Assembly (NCBI GenBank): GCA_026075535.2
Contig: AP026542.1
Location: 11,656,001-11,720,000 of the forward strand
Origin: Tricholoma matsutake
Lineage: Eukaryota; Basidiomycota; Agaricomycetes; Agaricales; Tricholomataceae
Length of the DNA: 64,000 nucleotides
Reading direction: 5' to 3'
Shown here in pieces: positions 34,718-46,190 of this stretch (its first letter is position 1; the number at the start of each line of letters is the position of its first letter). Both the position numbers and the translations under genes were made by a program. Under the pieces are notes generated by a model. The model made no database searches. It was not told the DNA's origin and saw only the letters and a program-made list of their open reading frames with translations.

Positions 34718-34833
34718 ATGGCATGGCTCAGAGCCATGAGCTGTTGAGCCAAGCTGCTATTTTGGGCCAGCTGCACTGATAAATCAGCTTGCAGCTCAGA
34801 GCCTCCCAGAGCTGCTCAAGCCATGCTCTAAGT
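34718..34833. repeat. Small palindromic GGCTCA-rich element
   Basis: GGCATGGCTCAGAGC at the left and GCTGCTCAAGCCATGC at the right form an inverted pair, with further GAGCC/GGCTC words between. The words resemble the GGCTC-rich tip of the KDZ-type element at 23041, so this may be a derived miniature. Confidence 0.35.
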
Positions 34834-34925
34834 TGCCTCAAATTCAGAGTGACTGGAGGGCTTTAAATGTTCTTACAAGACCCAGAAGCTGGAGGGCAGC
34901 TGACTTTGGTGAAGGTGGAGGGATA

Positions 34926-35495
34926 CTGTACCATTTCATTCAATTTGGCAGGCCCCATGATGCGTGACACCGCTGCCAAAATTATGGTTTCGGCAGCCTG
35001 TTAGGTCCACTGTGACATTGACATTTTTTCAGCAGCTGCACAATTTTTGTCCAACTAAGTTCAATAGAATATATGTGGGAAGAGACAGAAATTTGCCAGC
35101 AAGCATTACAATGGAGAGGAATTCTGGTGGCACAATGATGACGATGACTGGGAGGATGACAGCTTACTAGTGCTTACTTCCAACTCATTGAAATGAATGA
35201 AAATCGATGTGGGAATGTAAACAGTTAGCATGTTTGGCTGTTTGGCAGCCACCTCCCAGTAAATGCCGACTTGATAAGCACATTGTCTGACACCTATTAT
35301 TATTTCATCAAACATGTAAATATGATGGAATAAGCTACCAGGGAAAAAATCCCATTTTTAGCACATTTTAGAGATTTTTTTTTGAACTTCCAGATGATTT
35401 CAGCACTTGGTCCAAAGCTCTGTGACATCCGTGACATTTAGGGATTTTGGAGGGGTCCATGATGCATGACTGCTGAATTGAATGAAATGGCACAG
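34926..35495. mobile_element. 570-bp TA-flanked miniature element (Tc1/mariner-like ends)
   Basis: Left CTGTACCATTTCATTCAATT and right (reversed) CTGTGCCATTTCATTCAATT, each next to TA (34924-34925, 35496-35497). Inverted similarity continues inward (CCATGATGCGTGAC and CATGATGCATGAC). There is no transposase-size ORF. Confidence 0.7.
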
Positions 35496-35497
35496 TA

Positions 35498-36510
35498 CCT
35501 CATGTTGAGCCTGGAGAATATTGGTGGTTTGGAGATGTGGAGATGTGTAGATGCTAAGAACTTGTGCCACTTGGATTAACTTGTGTATAACTTGAGAGCA
35601 TATTAGTGAATGAATACTCTCGACCTACACATCATCATATTTGGGGTTGTGGGCCATTGCTGCACATGGCAATACAGAGGATGTCTGTGCACCACTTCTT
35701 GATCTGTAACCACCACCATCCAGTTGTGGGAATTTGGTGCCCCCACTATGACTGCGCTTTATTCTACCTAACACCTCCTCACTAATTGCTGTCAGGCCTC
35801 TCTCACAGCTTGAGCCGTCATCCTTTATAAACTACCCCTTCATTTTATCTTATAGGAGTTCATTGTGACCATTTGCATGGTGGACCCCACATGCTCTTGC
35901 TGGTGGCAGGAATGCCCTGCTATCCATCTTACTCTCAATGCGACTCAGGCACCATTTTCAAGGCCTCGGCGTACCGCCACCAGCTCTGCTTAGTGCAGAC
36001 CTTGGCCTTGTATCAAGGGCACAATCGATTGTCAATTGGGTAGAGACCTACAACCTTTGGGGAGAAAGACCAATAGTGGAAGGTCACTGATGGCCAATCA
36101 TAGGACTGTCCCTGCACAGCCCACACCCTATTGGGAGAGCATTGGCATACTCAACTTGGGACTTCATTGGCAAGGGGTGGACCACAGATGTATATATTGT
36201 GGGAGGAATAGATGGGGAACAGGGGGAGTATTGGTTGAGGGGGAAGGGGGGCAGAACTGCAGAGTAAAGGCAAGGGTCATTCATTTAACCATGATCATTT
36301 TTTCTTTTCTGACAGGTGGAAGTTAAGCCTTCCCATGATCGATCCTGTGTTCATACACCAACTACGTAGCTCACTGACAGCTGGAAGCCTCGGTGCTCAT
36401 GTGGGCTTGGGAAGTATAGAATACCATAGTGGGGGGAAGTGCATCAGCCAGTCCTGCAAGCCTGAGAGGGCATAGTAGTGGTTTGGGTGCTTGTCAATGA
36501 GGAGGGTTCT
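35498..36510. other. Region without recognisable gene
   Basis: Only short ORFs without domains. 36180-36260 is G-rich. Nothing else identified. Confidence 0.4.
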
Positions 36511-37640
36511 TTAGGTGTAGCCTACCTCCAGGGGATTGTGTTTGGGCACCCTTTTAAAAAAGGAATAAATCCTTAATCCAAAGAGGACATCTGTGACCTG
36601 GATTCCACTGGGTGACTGTCCAGTTACCAAGTTGAACCTCATGTGATGTATTCCTTTTGCCTGTACTAGTAGTATGTCCTTGGAGGAGGATTCACAGGCA
36701 GAGGTACTAGGATTGGTTGGGGCATTGAGGGTGGATGTGTTCGTAGTGTAGGGGTCAATGAGGGAATCATCAATGTTGGGAGATGTTGAGGAAACAGGAA
36801 TAGAGGGGAGAGGCATAGCCTGTGGCATTGGCAACCACTGCTGAGTTGACAATGAGTTTGAGTATGTTCTGAGTGCAATCACAAGCAGGTGCTCATTTCC
36901 ATTTGCAGCCTGCAAAGCTGGAATAAGCTGTCAGTTGAAAGGAAATTGGAGGAGGGAATGTGGGTAATGTGCTTGTGCTCAAAGCTGGGGCTGTCAAAGG
37001 AGGGGAAGGTAGAGGTGTCAAAGCTAGTTGGGCAGTCATTGTCGAAGGGGGTGACAGTGTAAGATAGTGTATGATCCACCCAGCAAAAATGCTGCTGATG
37101 TGACATGGTTCTGGCCCAAATTTGCCTTGGGGCCAAGCAGTGCACAGGACATATTGGTGTCCAAGGTTGCCATTGGTGTTTGTTGTCCTGGCTATGGGTG
37201 TGAGTTGCAATAGGCACATTTGTATGCCTTGTTCGAATGAGGTATCTAAAGGTCCATATATGTCAGTTTTACACCTTTAACCTAGAAATGCCAATTACTG
37301 CTGAGTGTAGGAATGCAGAAAAGCTGACCAGACTGGGGATTGAACCCAGGCCCTCCTGGACATATACCAGATGCTCTGACCAACTGAGCTATCAGGTCTT
37401 ATAGGGTTCAACAGAACAAGGATACCATATAACCAGACATGGATTGCTACAACTATCACATCACTTGTGTGTGTGTGCAAACTATGGTCTGTTAAGCACT
37501 GATTAAGCAGTGGTAGATTATATAATCCAACACTGAGCCCTGTGGGTTGCAATGTGTCAAAGTTGAAAATGGGAAGTGGCTGTGCAGAGTCGGACAGCCA
37601 GACAGCTGGACAGACTTTCCCAGACACAGATTTTCTGGCA
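36511..37640 (-). mobile_element. Decayed second copy of the KDZ-type element (right half)
   Basis: Minus-strand ORFs repeat the 24474-26376 gene: N-G-N-L-G-H-Q-Y-V-L-C-T-A-W-P-Q-G-K-F-G-P (about 37150) against N-G-N-L-G-H-W-Y-V-L-C-T-A-W-P-E-G-E-F-G-P (about 26270), then F-A-G-W-I, S-F-E-H-K-H-I and N-I-D-D-S-L-I-D. The subterminal block GGACAGCCAGACAGCTGGACAG...AGACACAGATTTTCTGG (37590-37638) matches 26510-26576. Similarity stops near 36660, so the rest of the gene is absent. Confidence 0.6.
37326..37398 (-). tRNA. tRNA-like gene or tRNA pseudogene (anticodon unclear)
   Basis: 73 nt on the minus strand. Acceptor GACCTGA with TCTGGTC pairs 6 of 7. The D stem GCTC/GAGC is perfect, the anticodon stem TCTGG/CCAGG pairs with one G-U, and the T stem CTGGG/CCCAG is perfect around TTCAATC. 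A TTTT run 3 nt downstream could stop Pol III. The 7-nt anticodon loop TATATGT lacks the usual T at position 33 and the acceptor has a mismatch, so function is doubtful. It sits inside a decayed transposon. Confidence 0.5.
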
Positions 37641-37796
37641 ATACAAGTCTCATTTGGTCAGGCATAAATTACTGTTACAGCTGTTTTTCTCTGCCCTCCA
37701 TTGCCTACATGTACCAATGGCATCTTCAATATTTTGCAGATAACCCTCAAAGACACTTAAAATCATGATACCAGATGGACTGGTCAACTGGTCATT

Positions 37797-37990
37797 TGTG
37801 CTTTAAGGTCTGGTCTGGTCACAGTTTTTGGGCCCATTTTGGAAGGACTGTGACTGTGACTGGTTAACCATAAAAGGAAATAGCTGAGTAACTGGACTGA
37901 AACCAAACAAAAAACTGGTCATAATCAGTCAGTGTCAAGACTGATTTCTCCAACCAGATTTCCAATTGTTTTCCACCAGCTTTTCTGGCC
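37797..37990. mobile_element. Isolated hAT left end (hAT-1/hAT-2 family relic)
   Basis: GTGCTTTAAGGTCTGGTCTGGTC then CAGTTTTTGGGCCC matches the left ends at 260 and 55035 (GTGTTTTAAGGTCC, then CAGTTTTTTGACC). No matching right end or duplication was found. Confidence 0.45.
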
Positions 37991-38099
37991 ACCTTGCATC
38001 ACAGCTCACCTCCTGGAGATGAAATTCCCTTATTTCCAATTCGATGAAACAGTTTCAAGTCATTTGTCTTGGAGCCCAGTTTGCAAATTATCACAGCCT

Positions 38100-39120
38100 T
38101 TAAAACTCTGATCACCTCCAATCCTTAGAATTTAAGATAGCTACACAGAGACAGGAGGAGACTCTTCTGGGTACTTCTCTAAATCTTTGTATGATATGTC
38201 TAGGTCACTGTAGTCAACATGATTAAGTTTTAACCATTCAAGTACCTTTGTCACACAGTTTCAACTCACAAGAAGCGGTGCATGAGCCAAATCTTTGTGA
38301 GTTGGCTTGGATAGACCTGTAAATAGAATGGCAAGAACATTCTCCATCTCATCAACTGGGGGTGGCAGAGATTGGTACACTTTGGGGACAGGAGATTTGA
38401 ATCCAATTACATGGGCCACCATTTTTTGGAGGCCACTTGAAGCTACTTTGATGAAACAGCAATTGTGATGTATACAAGCCACCAGAAACATTTCCATGAA
38501 GTTTAGGTCTTACAGCTCCTTAGGAACTTGGCCAAGCCAGAGGTTTTTGCCTAAGGCAAGGTGTGGCACTTTTCCAGTTCTAATACTCTTATGGCAAACA
38601 TCATAGATCTTGTCACATTGGTAGTCAAGGACTGCACCTTTGAACTTGGCAATTGATTGAGCACTTGACTTGCATTCAATTCAAGCTACACTAGGAGCTG
38701 CTAGAACACCAAGCATTGTTTTTATGGCCTTGAGATGACTTAGTTGTTTAACAGATACCAACTCACCACATACAGCACAAGTGACAATGGATCAGTTGCC
38801 TTGCACCAATCTCTAACTATAGTTTCACTCAAATCTTTAAACAAGGCAGGAGGAAAGATGGAATCATCACTCACTTCACCTTTTGCATGATTCAATTGCA
38901 CCTGGCATTGTTCTCTTTGTTGCACCTAACCTTATTCTCTTCTGAGAGCTTCACAAAAACCATCACCAACAATTGCTTTTTTTTTAAGAGAAGGAGCAAG
39001 TTGTGCTTCAAGAACAGATGTGTACAAATTGCAATTGAGACAATCATGGCCATTGAAGGCTTCTATAAGGTACTCTTTACAGAGAACTGAGAGATATTTT
39101 ATGAATATGTGCAATCTTTT
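38100..39120 (-). pseudogene. DUF6570-like remnant (Helitron-associated)
   Basis: Across stops, the minus strand reads G-K-V-P-H-L-A-L-G-K-N-L-W-L-G-Q-V-P-K-E-L, then F-M-E-M-F-L-V-A-C-I-H-H-N-C-C-F-I-K-V-A, M-V-A-H-V-I-G-F-K-S-P-V-P-K-V-Y and L-P-P-P-V-D-E-M-E-N-V-L-A-I-L-F-T-G. This order (leucine-asn-leu-trp-leu-gly, then a hydrophobic core, then P-x-P-K/L-P-P-P) is that of DUF6570 regions found upstream of Helitron helicases in fungi, as I recall the family. No Rep/helicase part is visible, so this is a fragment. Confidence 0.5.
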
Positions 39121-39164
39121 GTATCATTTGCTTGGATAGATGTGGAACAATATCACAGGGCAAG

Positions 39165-39926
39165 TCAGGACTCAGCATGCACAAAGTCATGCTCTATAGG
39201 GTAGCTTAGGTATCCCACATCATTGACATGGTCTATATACCAGAACTCATGAACACCAGACACATCATTGTTGCCTCTTTTGATAAATGATGTGACAGAT
39301 GGATGCAAAAATAAGTATGGTCTCCCCCCTCTGGTAACTGCTGAGGGAAAATTGTGGTAAGGGACATTGGTATGAAACTCTGGTGTAATTTTATGGCAAA
39401 TGGGCATAGAAGAATGAATAGCATAAGCAGAGTGCAATTCCATGAGGGCACAGGAGAACATGCTGACAAAATTGCAGATAGGTAAGCTACACTGTACTGA
39501 ATAATACAGTCTATCAAACACATGCAATGTATCAAATGATATGGGTTCAGTGGATGCTGTTGAATGCTCTCCTAGTATGTAATATGTACTAGTATCAAAT
39601 GAATACACTGTTACAATTCTTGCTTGTGATACACTATGAAAAATGTTAATATACAGATCAGTGACCAATGAGATAGCATTGGACATGGTACTTGGCAATG
39701 GCATCAGCATTTTCAATGGCAATGACATCAGCATAGATGTGCAGTAAGAATCTAATACCATTGATGAAATAGTGTTGCAGGCATTGGCATTGGCATCAGC
39801 AGATGTCAGCATGGAAATCTGCATTGGCATCAACATTGGCAGCAGCAGACAGACACTTTGGTGTGGACATCTATATACCAAGAGCATTGGCAATAGGCAT
39901 TGAAAAACCAGATGCACAATGAGCAC
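39165..39926 (-). CDS. Hypothetical ORF, 253 codons
   Basis: Open from 39926 to 39165. The first 80 codons are Met/Leu-rich (L-P-M-L-M-P-M-Q-I-S-M), because they read through GCATTG-type hexamers on the opposite strand. The rest (S-F-D-T-L-H-V-F-D-R-L-Y-Y-S, F-H-T-N-V-P-Y-H-N-F-P-S-A-V) is of mixed composition with no known domain. It may be the remains of a transposon-associated gene. The leading repeat could be fortuitous extension. Confidence 0.3.
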   Translation of the reverse strand: MLIVHLVFQCLLPMLLVYRCPHQSVCLLLPMLMPMQISMLTSADANANACNTISSMVLDSYCTSMLMSLPLKMLMPLPSTMSNAISLVTDLYINIFHSVSQARIVTVYSFDTSTYYILGEHSTASTEPISFDTLHVFDRLYYSVQCSLPICNFVSMFSCALMELHSAYAIHSSMPICHKITPEFHTNVPYHNFPSAVTRGGRPYLFLHPSVTSFIKRGNNDVSGVHEFWYIDHVNDVGYLSYPIEHDFVHAES

Positions 39927-40001
39927 AGGCAGTATGAATCAACAAAATCAACAAAACAGCAGTGTTCATCCTAGCTAAAACAACAATGTTGGTACTAGCT
40001 A

Positions 40002-40286
40002 ATTGTGAGAATTGGTGGGATTGGCCATGTTGTCATTGTCACTGTCATGGGACAATGATCTGATTGGAATCTCTGAGAACCTGTGTTCAAATGACTTCAG
40101 ATTGTATTCCATCATTTCCTTCAAGGTCACATATGTCTTCAATGTGACATCTTGCTGTTCCAGCTTCTCAACCTCAGCCATGTAGAGACAATGACTGGCA
40201 TCCTTGTATGAGGTTCCAAGGTTGTTTTGCAGGGCTTTCACTTCAGCATAGCAGCTCAACAGCTCCCTGTCTGTCAATGTCTGCAA
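40002..40286 (-). CDS. Hypothetical 95-residue helical protein
   Basis: M-Q-T-L-T-D-R-E-L-L-S-C-Y-A-E-V-K-A-L-Q, then Y-K-D-A-S-H-C-L-Y-M-A-E-V-E-K-L-E and an acidic C-terminus. Mostly predicted helix, coiled-coil-like. Normal amino acid mix suggests real or recently real coding sequence, perhaps an exon of a larger gene. Function unknown. Confidence 0.35.
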
Positions 40287-40779
40287 CTAACAGTCATACA
40301 AATGAGTACAAGGCACTTACTGGACTGGCAGGTTGCATTAGCTGGTTGAGGGCCAATGTGTAGTATGGGGGATCAGTCATGTTTCCAGTCTGCAAAGTCA
40401 TCAGATGAGCCAAAAGACAGGGCAGATGTGGCATTGGCCAAGACATGGCATTGGCCAACAGGATGACATCAGCCCAAGGATGGTTAGGCTGGTGGCAACA
40501 ACACTTTGAAAAGAAGGAAATCTTACCCCCCCATCTGCCATGTGTGCATTGAAATCAACCTTCTTGCCATTGCCTGGTGGGTAGCTGGGATCATAAAATG
40601 GGGCACTAGATAGTGCTGCCCATTGTCATGGATAGCAACATACCCATCAGGAATATAAGCATCGCTTTGCTGGTTGCTCATGGTCTAGATAGCACAGATG
40701 ATAACAAGGTGATACTGCCAAACACTGTTTAATCAGTGATCATGGATCTAATCAGACATTATTTGTTTGTATATATTGA

Positions 40780-41905
40780 TTGTATATTATTGATCAACAA
40801 CACGTGATTGTTGATTTTCATCGTTTCATATCAACATTCATCCAGCCTGACCCCACAGCTGCTGCTGATTCATCAATCATGAACACAACATGCCATCAAG
40901 TGCTTGACCAGATCAGCAACATTGAGCAAGCCATCCACAATGGACTTCAGGAACAAAACATCAAGGCTGTGATGAAGAAAAAAAAATTGGCCCTTGTGAG
41001 TGGATCAGCATGCTATCAGATCAACAATGGCACTCACAAATTGTAGAAAATGTTATTTGGCTGGCAGAAGAAGGTTCTCACCAAGGATGTGCAGGCCATC
41101 TTCCAGGCCAATGCCTTTTTGTAGGGATTTGTGATGGCATGGTCAAAGTCAGATAGGACAGGGGACCAGAAGTTTATTGAAAGTCAACAGAGGGCAATGA
41201 AGACTTTTGACGAGAAAAAGGGCATAACAGGACCTGTGTCCACATCAGCAGGACCAACCAAATTGGCACCTGGACTGCAATTGGCACATGGGTTGGCAAC
41301 AGCAGTGGCAAAGACATGAGGAATGGCAGTGGCAAAGACACAAGGAGCAGCAGCGGCAATGGCAGCAGGAATGGCCATCCCAACAGCAGCCACAGCAATG
41401 GTGGCAACAGCTGCAATGCCAATGCCAACAATGGTAGGAGTGGCAGCTGCACTGGATCCAGCCCCAGCCCAGCACTGATTGGGACCAATCCTCCCAGCAA
41501 TCACAGTGACACCCAGGCTGCAAGAGGTGCAGAGCAGCAGTGGATCAGATGAGGATTTCAACAATAAAGATGAGGTGATGCAGAGTGATGCCAGTGCTGA
41601 TCCCAGGATGGAGCAGAAGCAGGACAACACAGCAAAGGTGCAAGAAGCACCCCAGTAAGGGAGTCTGAGAACGACACCACATGCATGAGTGTTGGGAGTG
41701 GGTGAATGGAAAAATGGCATGCTACTACTGTGGGAAAGGGAAAGTTCAGTGTGATACAGAGGACGTGGATCGAGTGCCAAGAACCAAGAAAGCAAAAGGA
41801 TCAGCAAGAAGAAAAGCAAAGAAGGTGGGTTTTTCCAGTGAAGACAGTGGAGAGGAATCATCTAGGTGGTTCACTCAAAGACACAAAGGAAAATCCAAAG
41901 GTTAG
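40780..41905 (+). pseudogene. Decayed gene with Ala/Thr-rich repeat and Cys motif
   Basis: Segments in several frames: 40780-41044 (helical, D-Q-I-S-N-I-E-Q-A-I-H-N-G-L), 41131-41316 (S-K-S-D-R-T-G-D-Q-K-F-I), a low-complexity stretch 41270-41460 made of GGCA-A/T-rich hexamers, and 41681-41905. The last encodes H-E-C-W-E-W-V-N-G-K-M-A-C-Y-Y-C and K-V-Q-C-D-T, a four-Cys arrangement, then a Lys/Arg-rich run and acidic patch. It may be a zinc-binding DNA-binding module. Stops occur at 41044, 41122 and 41317. A GT-AG intron near 41900-41955 is possible. Unassigned. Confidence 0.35.
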
Positions 41906-42202
41906 TTCTTCCATACCATGACACATAAAACCACTAACTAACATGTATACCATAGCTGTGGAAGATGATATCGACATGGCCTATCCTGACCCTGAGCTGA
42001 GTGCCCCCCCTGCCCCCCCTCCCCCACTACCGCTGCTGCTGCCAATTGTGTTCATGCCAATGGTAACTACACCACCCTCACTGCATGTCTAGATGAACTG
42101 GAGGACCACATGCTACAACAGTTGTATGAGCAGACATGGTGGAGTGAGGAGTTAATCCAAGAGCCCTGACTCCAAGTACAGGAACTCTGGGATGCTGTTC
42201 AC

Positions 42203-42804
42203 TTGCTTCAGAACAGGGTGAACAACATTGAAGTATACCTTGGGTTGCAGGCTGGTGCACAACCCATTGCATTGTACAATGGTTACATGGCTGGGCAGGT
42301 GGTTTGGACTGCAAGCAGAAGGGCAGAGGCAGATTGGGAAGGAATGAGGCTGCCAAGCAAGTCGATGCCAATGCCACTTCCAATGCCAATGCCACTCCTG
42401 CTGCCGACCACAAAGAGCATGGTGAGGAGGGACTGGCCATGCCTGAAGAGGTTGCAGAGGAAGCATCCTTGGCTGGCACCCCCCCCCCCCCCCCCCCCCC
42501 CATCCAAATTATTCCTGCCATGCCACAAGACTCTCAAGAAATGGTGCAGCCCACAACAATGGTGGCCCCACCACTCCCTCCCCTCTTCCCCCCAACATCA
42601 CTCACTGAGCCCAAGGCTGCCACCCTGGCATCAGCACTTAACCCACTGCCATTGGCAGTGGATGTTATTGCCTTGCCTCACCCCTTGCCTCCCCCTCCAC
42701 AGTTGCACCAATCCCCATGCCTACTGACACCTACTCGACAGCTTTCACCCTCACACTGGCCCTCCCCTCCCCTGCACAGCTGCACTGATCCCCATGCAGG
42801 CTGA
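42203..42804 (+). other. Low-complexity Pro-rich region
   Basis: Two overlapping frames stay open because of GCCAATGCCACT-type hexamers (42363-42410) and a C homopolymer run (42480-42500). Encoded peptides (P-P-P-P-P-P, N-A-T-S-N-A-N-A-T) carry no domain signal. A gene is not supported. Confidence 0.4.
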
Positions 42805-43069
42805 CACATGGTCCATCTGGACTACATTCCAGAAGTACCACCCCTCAGCTGTACCCAAGGAAGTGAGCAGGAACATCTGAGGACAGAGGGGAGACCAAGC
42901 GAGGCAGAAAAGAATAGATGTTATTAATCGGCATGTAAATAAAAGTTGGACTATTTTTTTCACATTACATAGTGATTGATTTGTAAATCTACTCAGCAAA
43001 TTTCACTTTTTCAATTCTCTGTCTCCTCCCAGCAGTCAGGGTTGAAATGGCTTCCTGCTGTGCAAGGAC

Positions 43070-43262
43070 ATCAGCTGACCTTTGGATACATTGTGCCTGT
43101 GCCATTGCCAATCCTGGCATTGCCATTGATGATCCCACTGTTGCCATTGCTGATCCTGGTGTTGCCATTGCCGATCTTGGTGTTGCTGTTGCTGATCCTA
43201 ATGTTGGCAATCCTAACACTGGTAATGCCCTTGCCCTTGCCCTTGCCCTTGCCCTTGCAATA
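43070..43262. repeat. Hexanucleotide-derived repeat (GCCATT and GCCCTT units)
   Basis: GCCATTGCCAATCCTGGCATT-like units of about 24 bp (about 43099-43200) are followed by a clean (CCCTTG)n run at 43226-43258. Both strands stay open in several frames as a result. Confidence 0.7.
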
Positions 43263-43639
43263 GGATCCTCTGTGTGATTTTGCCCTAAAAGTGGTCAAGG
43301 CTTAGGGCATTGTGAGCTCTGTTGAGGTTCATCCTACAGAGATAAATCAATTGAGCATGGGGGATCATTTATATTGGCATTTCCGGCTGATCCACATGTG
43401 ATGTACCTCATGTAAATGTGTCAAGGAATGAGATACTCTGGTTCACTGTCACTAGGACCACTAATTGGCTGTGGTTGAGTGACACCAACCATGCAGAGCC
43501 TGTCCATTGTCATTTGATTGACTTGTAAATATTCTGACTCAGTTGTATCCATGATTTGTGAGGAAATGGGGGGGATCAGAATTTGGAGTCTGTCCTGGTG
43601 TTGATATTCGGTGAGCTTCCTTGCGCTTGGTTTTGCCTT

Positions 43640-44405
43640 TGGCAACTTTTCTGCCTATTGATGCAGAAGGTGGTTCAGCATTGGCATCGGCCTCCAGCTC
43701 CTCATAGCGGCACCAGCATTGTCATTTCTTCAGCTCCTGCATTTGGAAATGTGTTGGGAAGGTGAAGGGTTATTCAAATCATTTGGATAGTGTGTGGGAG
43801 CCACACCCCTGTCCCTGGCTTTGATCACTTTGAACCAGAACACTCTTTCAGGGCCCTGCACTATTTGTTGCTGCTGAATATAATCAAAGAAGTCTTCTAT
43901 GACACTCTTGTGCATGTTCTGTGGGTCTCTAGATTTGAACCTAGCTGGGAGATATTCTGGACTGACAAATGATGTCTGATTGGCAATTGCTTTGAATGGG
44001 ATATGGTGACTACAACCATTGTTTGCTAGTTCTGCAGGAGATAAATAATGGTTTGTGAAATAGGAAGTCAACATACTGTAATGCTGCCCAACATACAACA
44101 TAAACCATTCTTCCAGATCTTTTTTCTTGAAGTGATCCTTTCCATGGTGTGGGAAGGATAGGGAACTCATCATTAGTCATTGGTAGTTGGGCTAGTGTTG
44201 CATTAGGTTGCACTGCTGACCTTGAAGCAAGGTCTGATGTCCATAAACCCTTGATATAACTCATAAAGTTTTGCTTCAGCTCAGTGACTTGATCACGATA
44301 TGTGTCCAGAAATGATTGTGCAGGGGTGGCCATCCGAGAGGCAACATTTTCATGACTATAAATGGCATTGGTATTGGCATCGGGAGGAAATGATTTGGCA
44401 CTCAT
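43640..44405 (-). pseudogene. Hypothetical gene with one frameshift
   Basis: From M-S-A-K-S-F-P-P-D-A (44405) the frame runs through T-Y-R-D-Q-V-T-E-L-K-Q-N-F to Q-L-P-M-T-N-D-E-F-P near 44160. There the second frame (44173-43730) takes over with K-K-D-L-E-E-W-F-M-L-Y-V-G-Q-H-Y-S-M-L, P-A-R-F-K-S-R-D-P-Q-N-M-H and E-R-V-F-W-F-K-V-I-K. The composition is of a normal globular protein. I do not recognise a named family. Related proteins may be common repeat-associated orphans in boletoid fungi (recollection only). Confidence 0.35.
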
Positions 44406-45803
44406 GCATCAACAGCCATCAAACCATTAGGTGCAGTATAGGCTGTTAATGTCACAGACAGCACCCCCATTTCTAGCCACTGTTGTCATGCACTCTCCTC
44501 CACATGCTTAAGCAGATTTCTCTCTGCTAGACTGTGAAGCATGAGTCAGCATTGGCATTGGCATCAACTTACCTTCACTTTGTCTGCTTGGGATATCCTT
44601 CCCACATCATTTTCTCCTGCTTGACTTCAAGGATGGCTTTCTCCTCTGCATTCATGGTGTTGAAAGCATGCTTAATAGCTGGCAGTTGGGCTTGGAACCA
44701 TCCTGGTGTACTTACTTGTGGTGGTGTTCTCAACACCTAACAGGTTTGCAATCTGTTGGAAAACTTGGTCCTGGTACAAGCTCCAAATCACTTCTGACTG
44801 CTTTACTTTGAAGTTGTTTGATTTCCATGAGCAGCCTTTGGTCATTCACCAGTTGTTGGTGAGCCAGGTTGTTAGTTCCTGGCAATGTGATCAATAATGC
44901 AAGCTTCACATGTTTGTGAGTCTACCTTGGCACAAATGCGACTCTCCTCCTCATCCATAGGGGCCCTCTCAATTGATACCCAGTAATTGAATATTGCTGG
45001 GAGGATATCACACTTGAGTATTTGCAATCAGCCAGCTCTTGATTCCTGCAATTGGAATGCAACTTTATAAGGCTCAATGATCTTCCACTCTTAGACCGTA
45101 TATCTGCTTCCCTTCCAGTACTGTCTCAACTGTGGGTTCTCTGATGGCTCAGGCAGCATTGGAGGGGATTGATGTGAAGGAAAGAATTGTTCTTGTGATT
45201 GACATAAAACATATCATCAGCACAAGGATCACACAAGGATCACACAAGGTCGATAGTACAATAGCCCCATCAATAAATGGGTGCTGTTGTGACTCACCTC
45301 AAATCATCATGAGCCTAACAAGAGCTCCTTACAAGTGAAAGAGAAGATCAAAGAAGAATGCCCCCCTGAATGAGGACAATGATGATGCAGTTGATACTGT
45401 TACACATGTAGAAGTTGAGTTCAACATGAAACATTCAAGGTCCCCCTGACTGGGGTGGAAGAACAGGATCAATCAAATTCTGGTATACAGGATAATCCCA
45501 ATGTTGCTCCAGAATGGGACATGCAAGAACCCCAGGTGGCTGCCAAGCTGACTCAGCAATGCATCAGCATGGTTAGTTTCTGACACTGATTGCTTACTGA
45601 GCAAGGCTCATATACAAATAATAGAGACAGCGAGACTATGTACTGGAGTTTGTGGGACAAGTAGATGAGTTGCTGGAAGCATCCCTGGCTTGGCAGGCAT
45701 GGTCCATTGACAAACAAGTTTGCAACTACTGTCCATTCAATAAATGTGCTATTTAGAGATGTGTTGATTGTTCACTAGGAACCACCCTTTGCTCAGTACT
45801 TTA
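44406..45803. other. Region without supported gene
   Basis: Short ORFs only. GGCATTGGCATC hexamers at 44549. A small direct repeat AGGATCACACA at about 45224-45245. Nothing else recognised up to E2. Confidence 0.4.
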
Positions 45804-46024
45804 CACTCCCCCCCCCAGTCCAAGTGGACTCTGCTCGGACACACTCGGACACTCAGACTGTCCTCAGACTTCACTCGGACTCTGCTCAGACACTCAGACT
45901 ATCCTAGGACTTTGCTCAGACTTTGCTCGGACAATATCAATTGTGCATTTACTTACACCTTCAAAGTACTGTCCAAGTTCCAGACTTACAGAAATTCTTA
46001 TAAGTCTCACAAGATGATGTGTGC

Positions 46025-46112
46025 ACAGCAGGAATTGAACCAACAGACTTCTGGACTAGCAATCACATGATGACCAAACATGCACACTCTACCACTTAAG
46101 CCAAGTAGTCAT
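46025..46112 (-). ncRNA. tRNA-like module, E2 left end
   Basis: Minus strand TGGCTTAAGTGG (A box) and TTGGTTCAATTCC (B box), with a 3' flank GTGTGCACAGC...AAGTCTGG related to the E3 left module. It points outward. Confidence 0.6.
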
Positions 46113-46190
46113 TTAAAGTCACATAAATTATATCTATTTATTACTAAAATCTAATTTTTATATATATCATGAATGGATTATTAAATTGAC

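Noticed and set aside
34366..34779. 137-codon ORF with Lys-rich run
   Set aside because: Low complexity (K/E from A/G-rich sequence) and no conserved motif.
41174..41861. Minus-strand Leu/Ala-rich ORFs that look like membrane proteins
   Set aside because: Mirror of the GGCA-type repeat in the plus-strand decayed gene; hydrophobicity is a by-product of the repeat.
42203..42804. Two long overlapping Pro-rich ORFs
   Set aside because: Open only because of GCCAATGCC hexamers and a C homopolymer; no domain, both frames equally open.
42976..43298. ORFs on both strands at 42976-43298
   Set aside because: Products of a hexamer repeat region; symmetrical openness on both strands is expected from the repeat.
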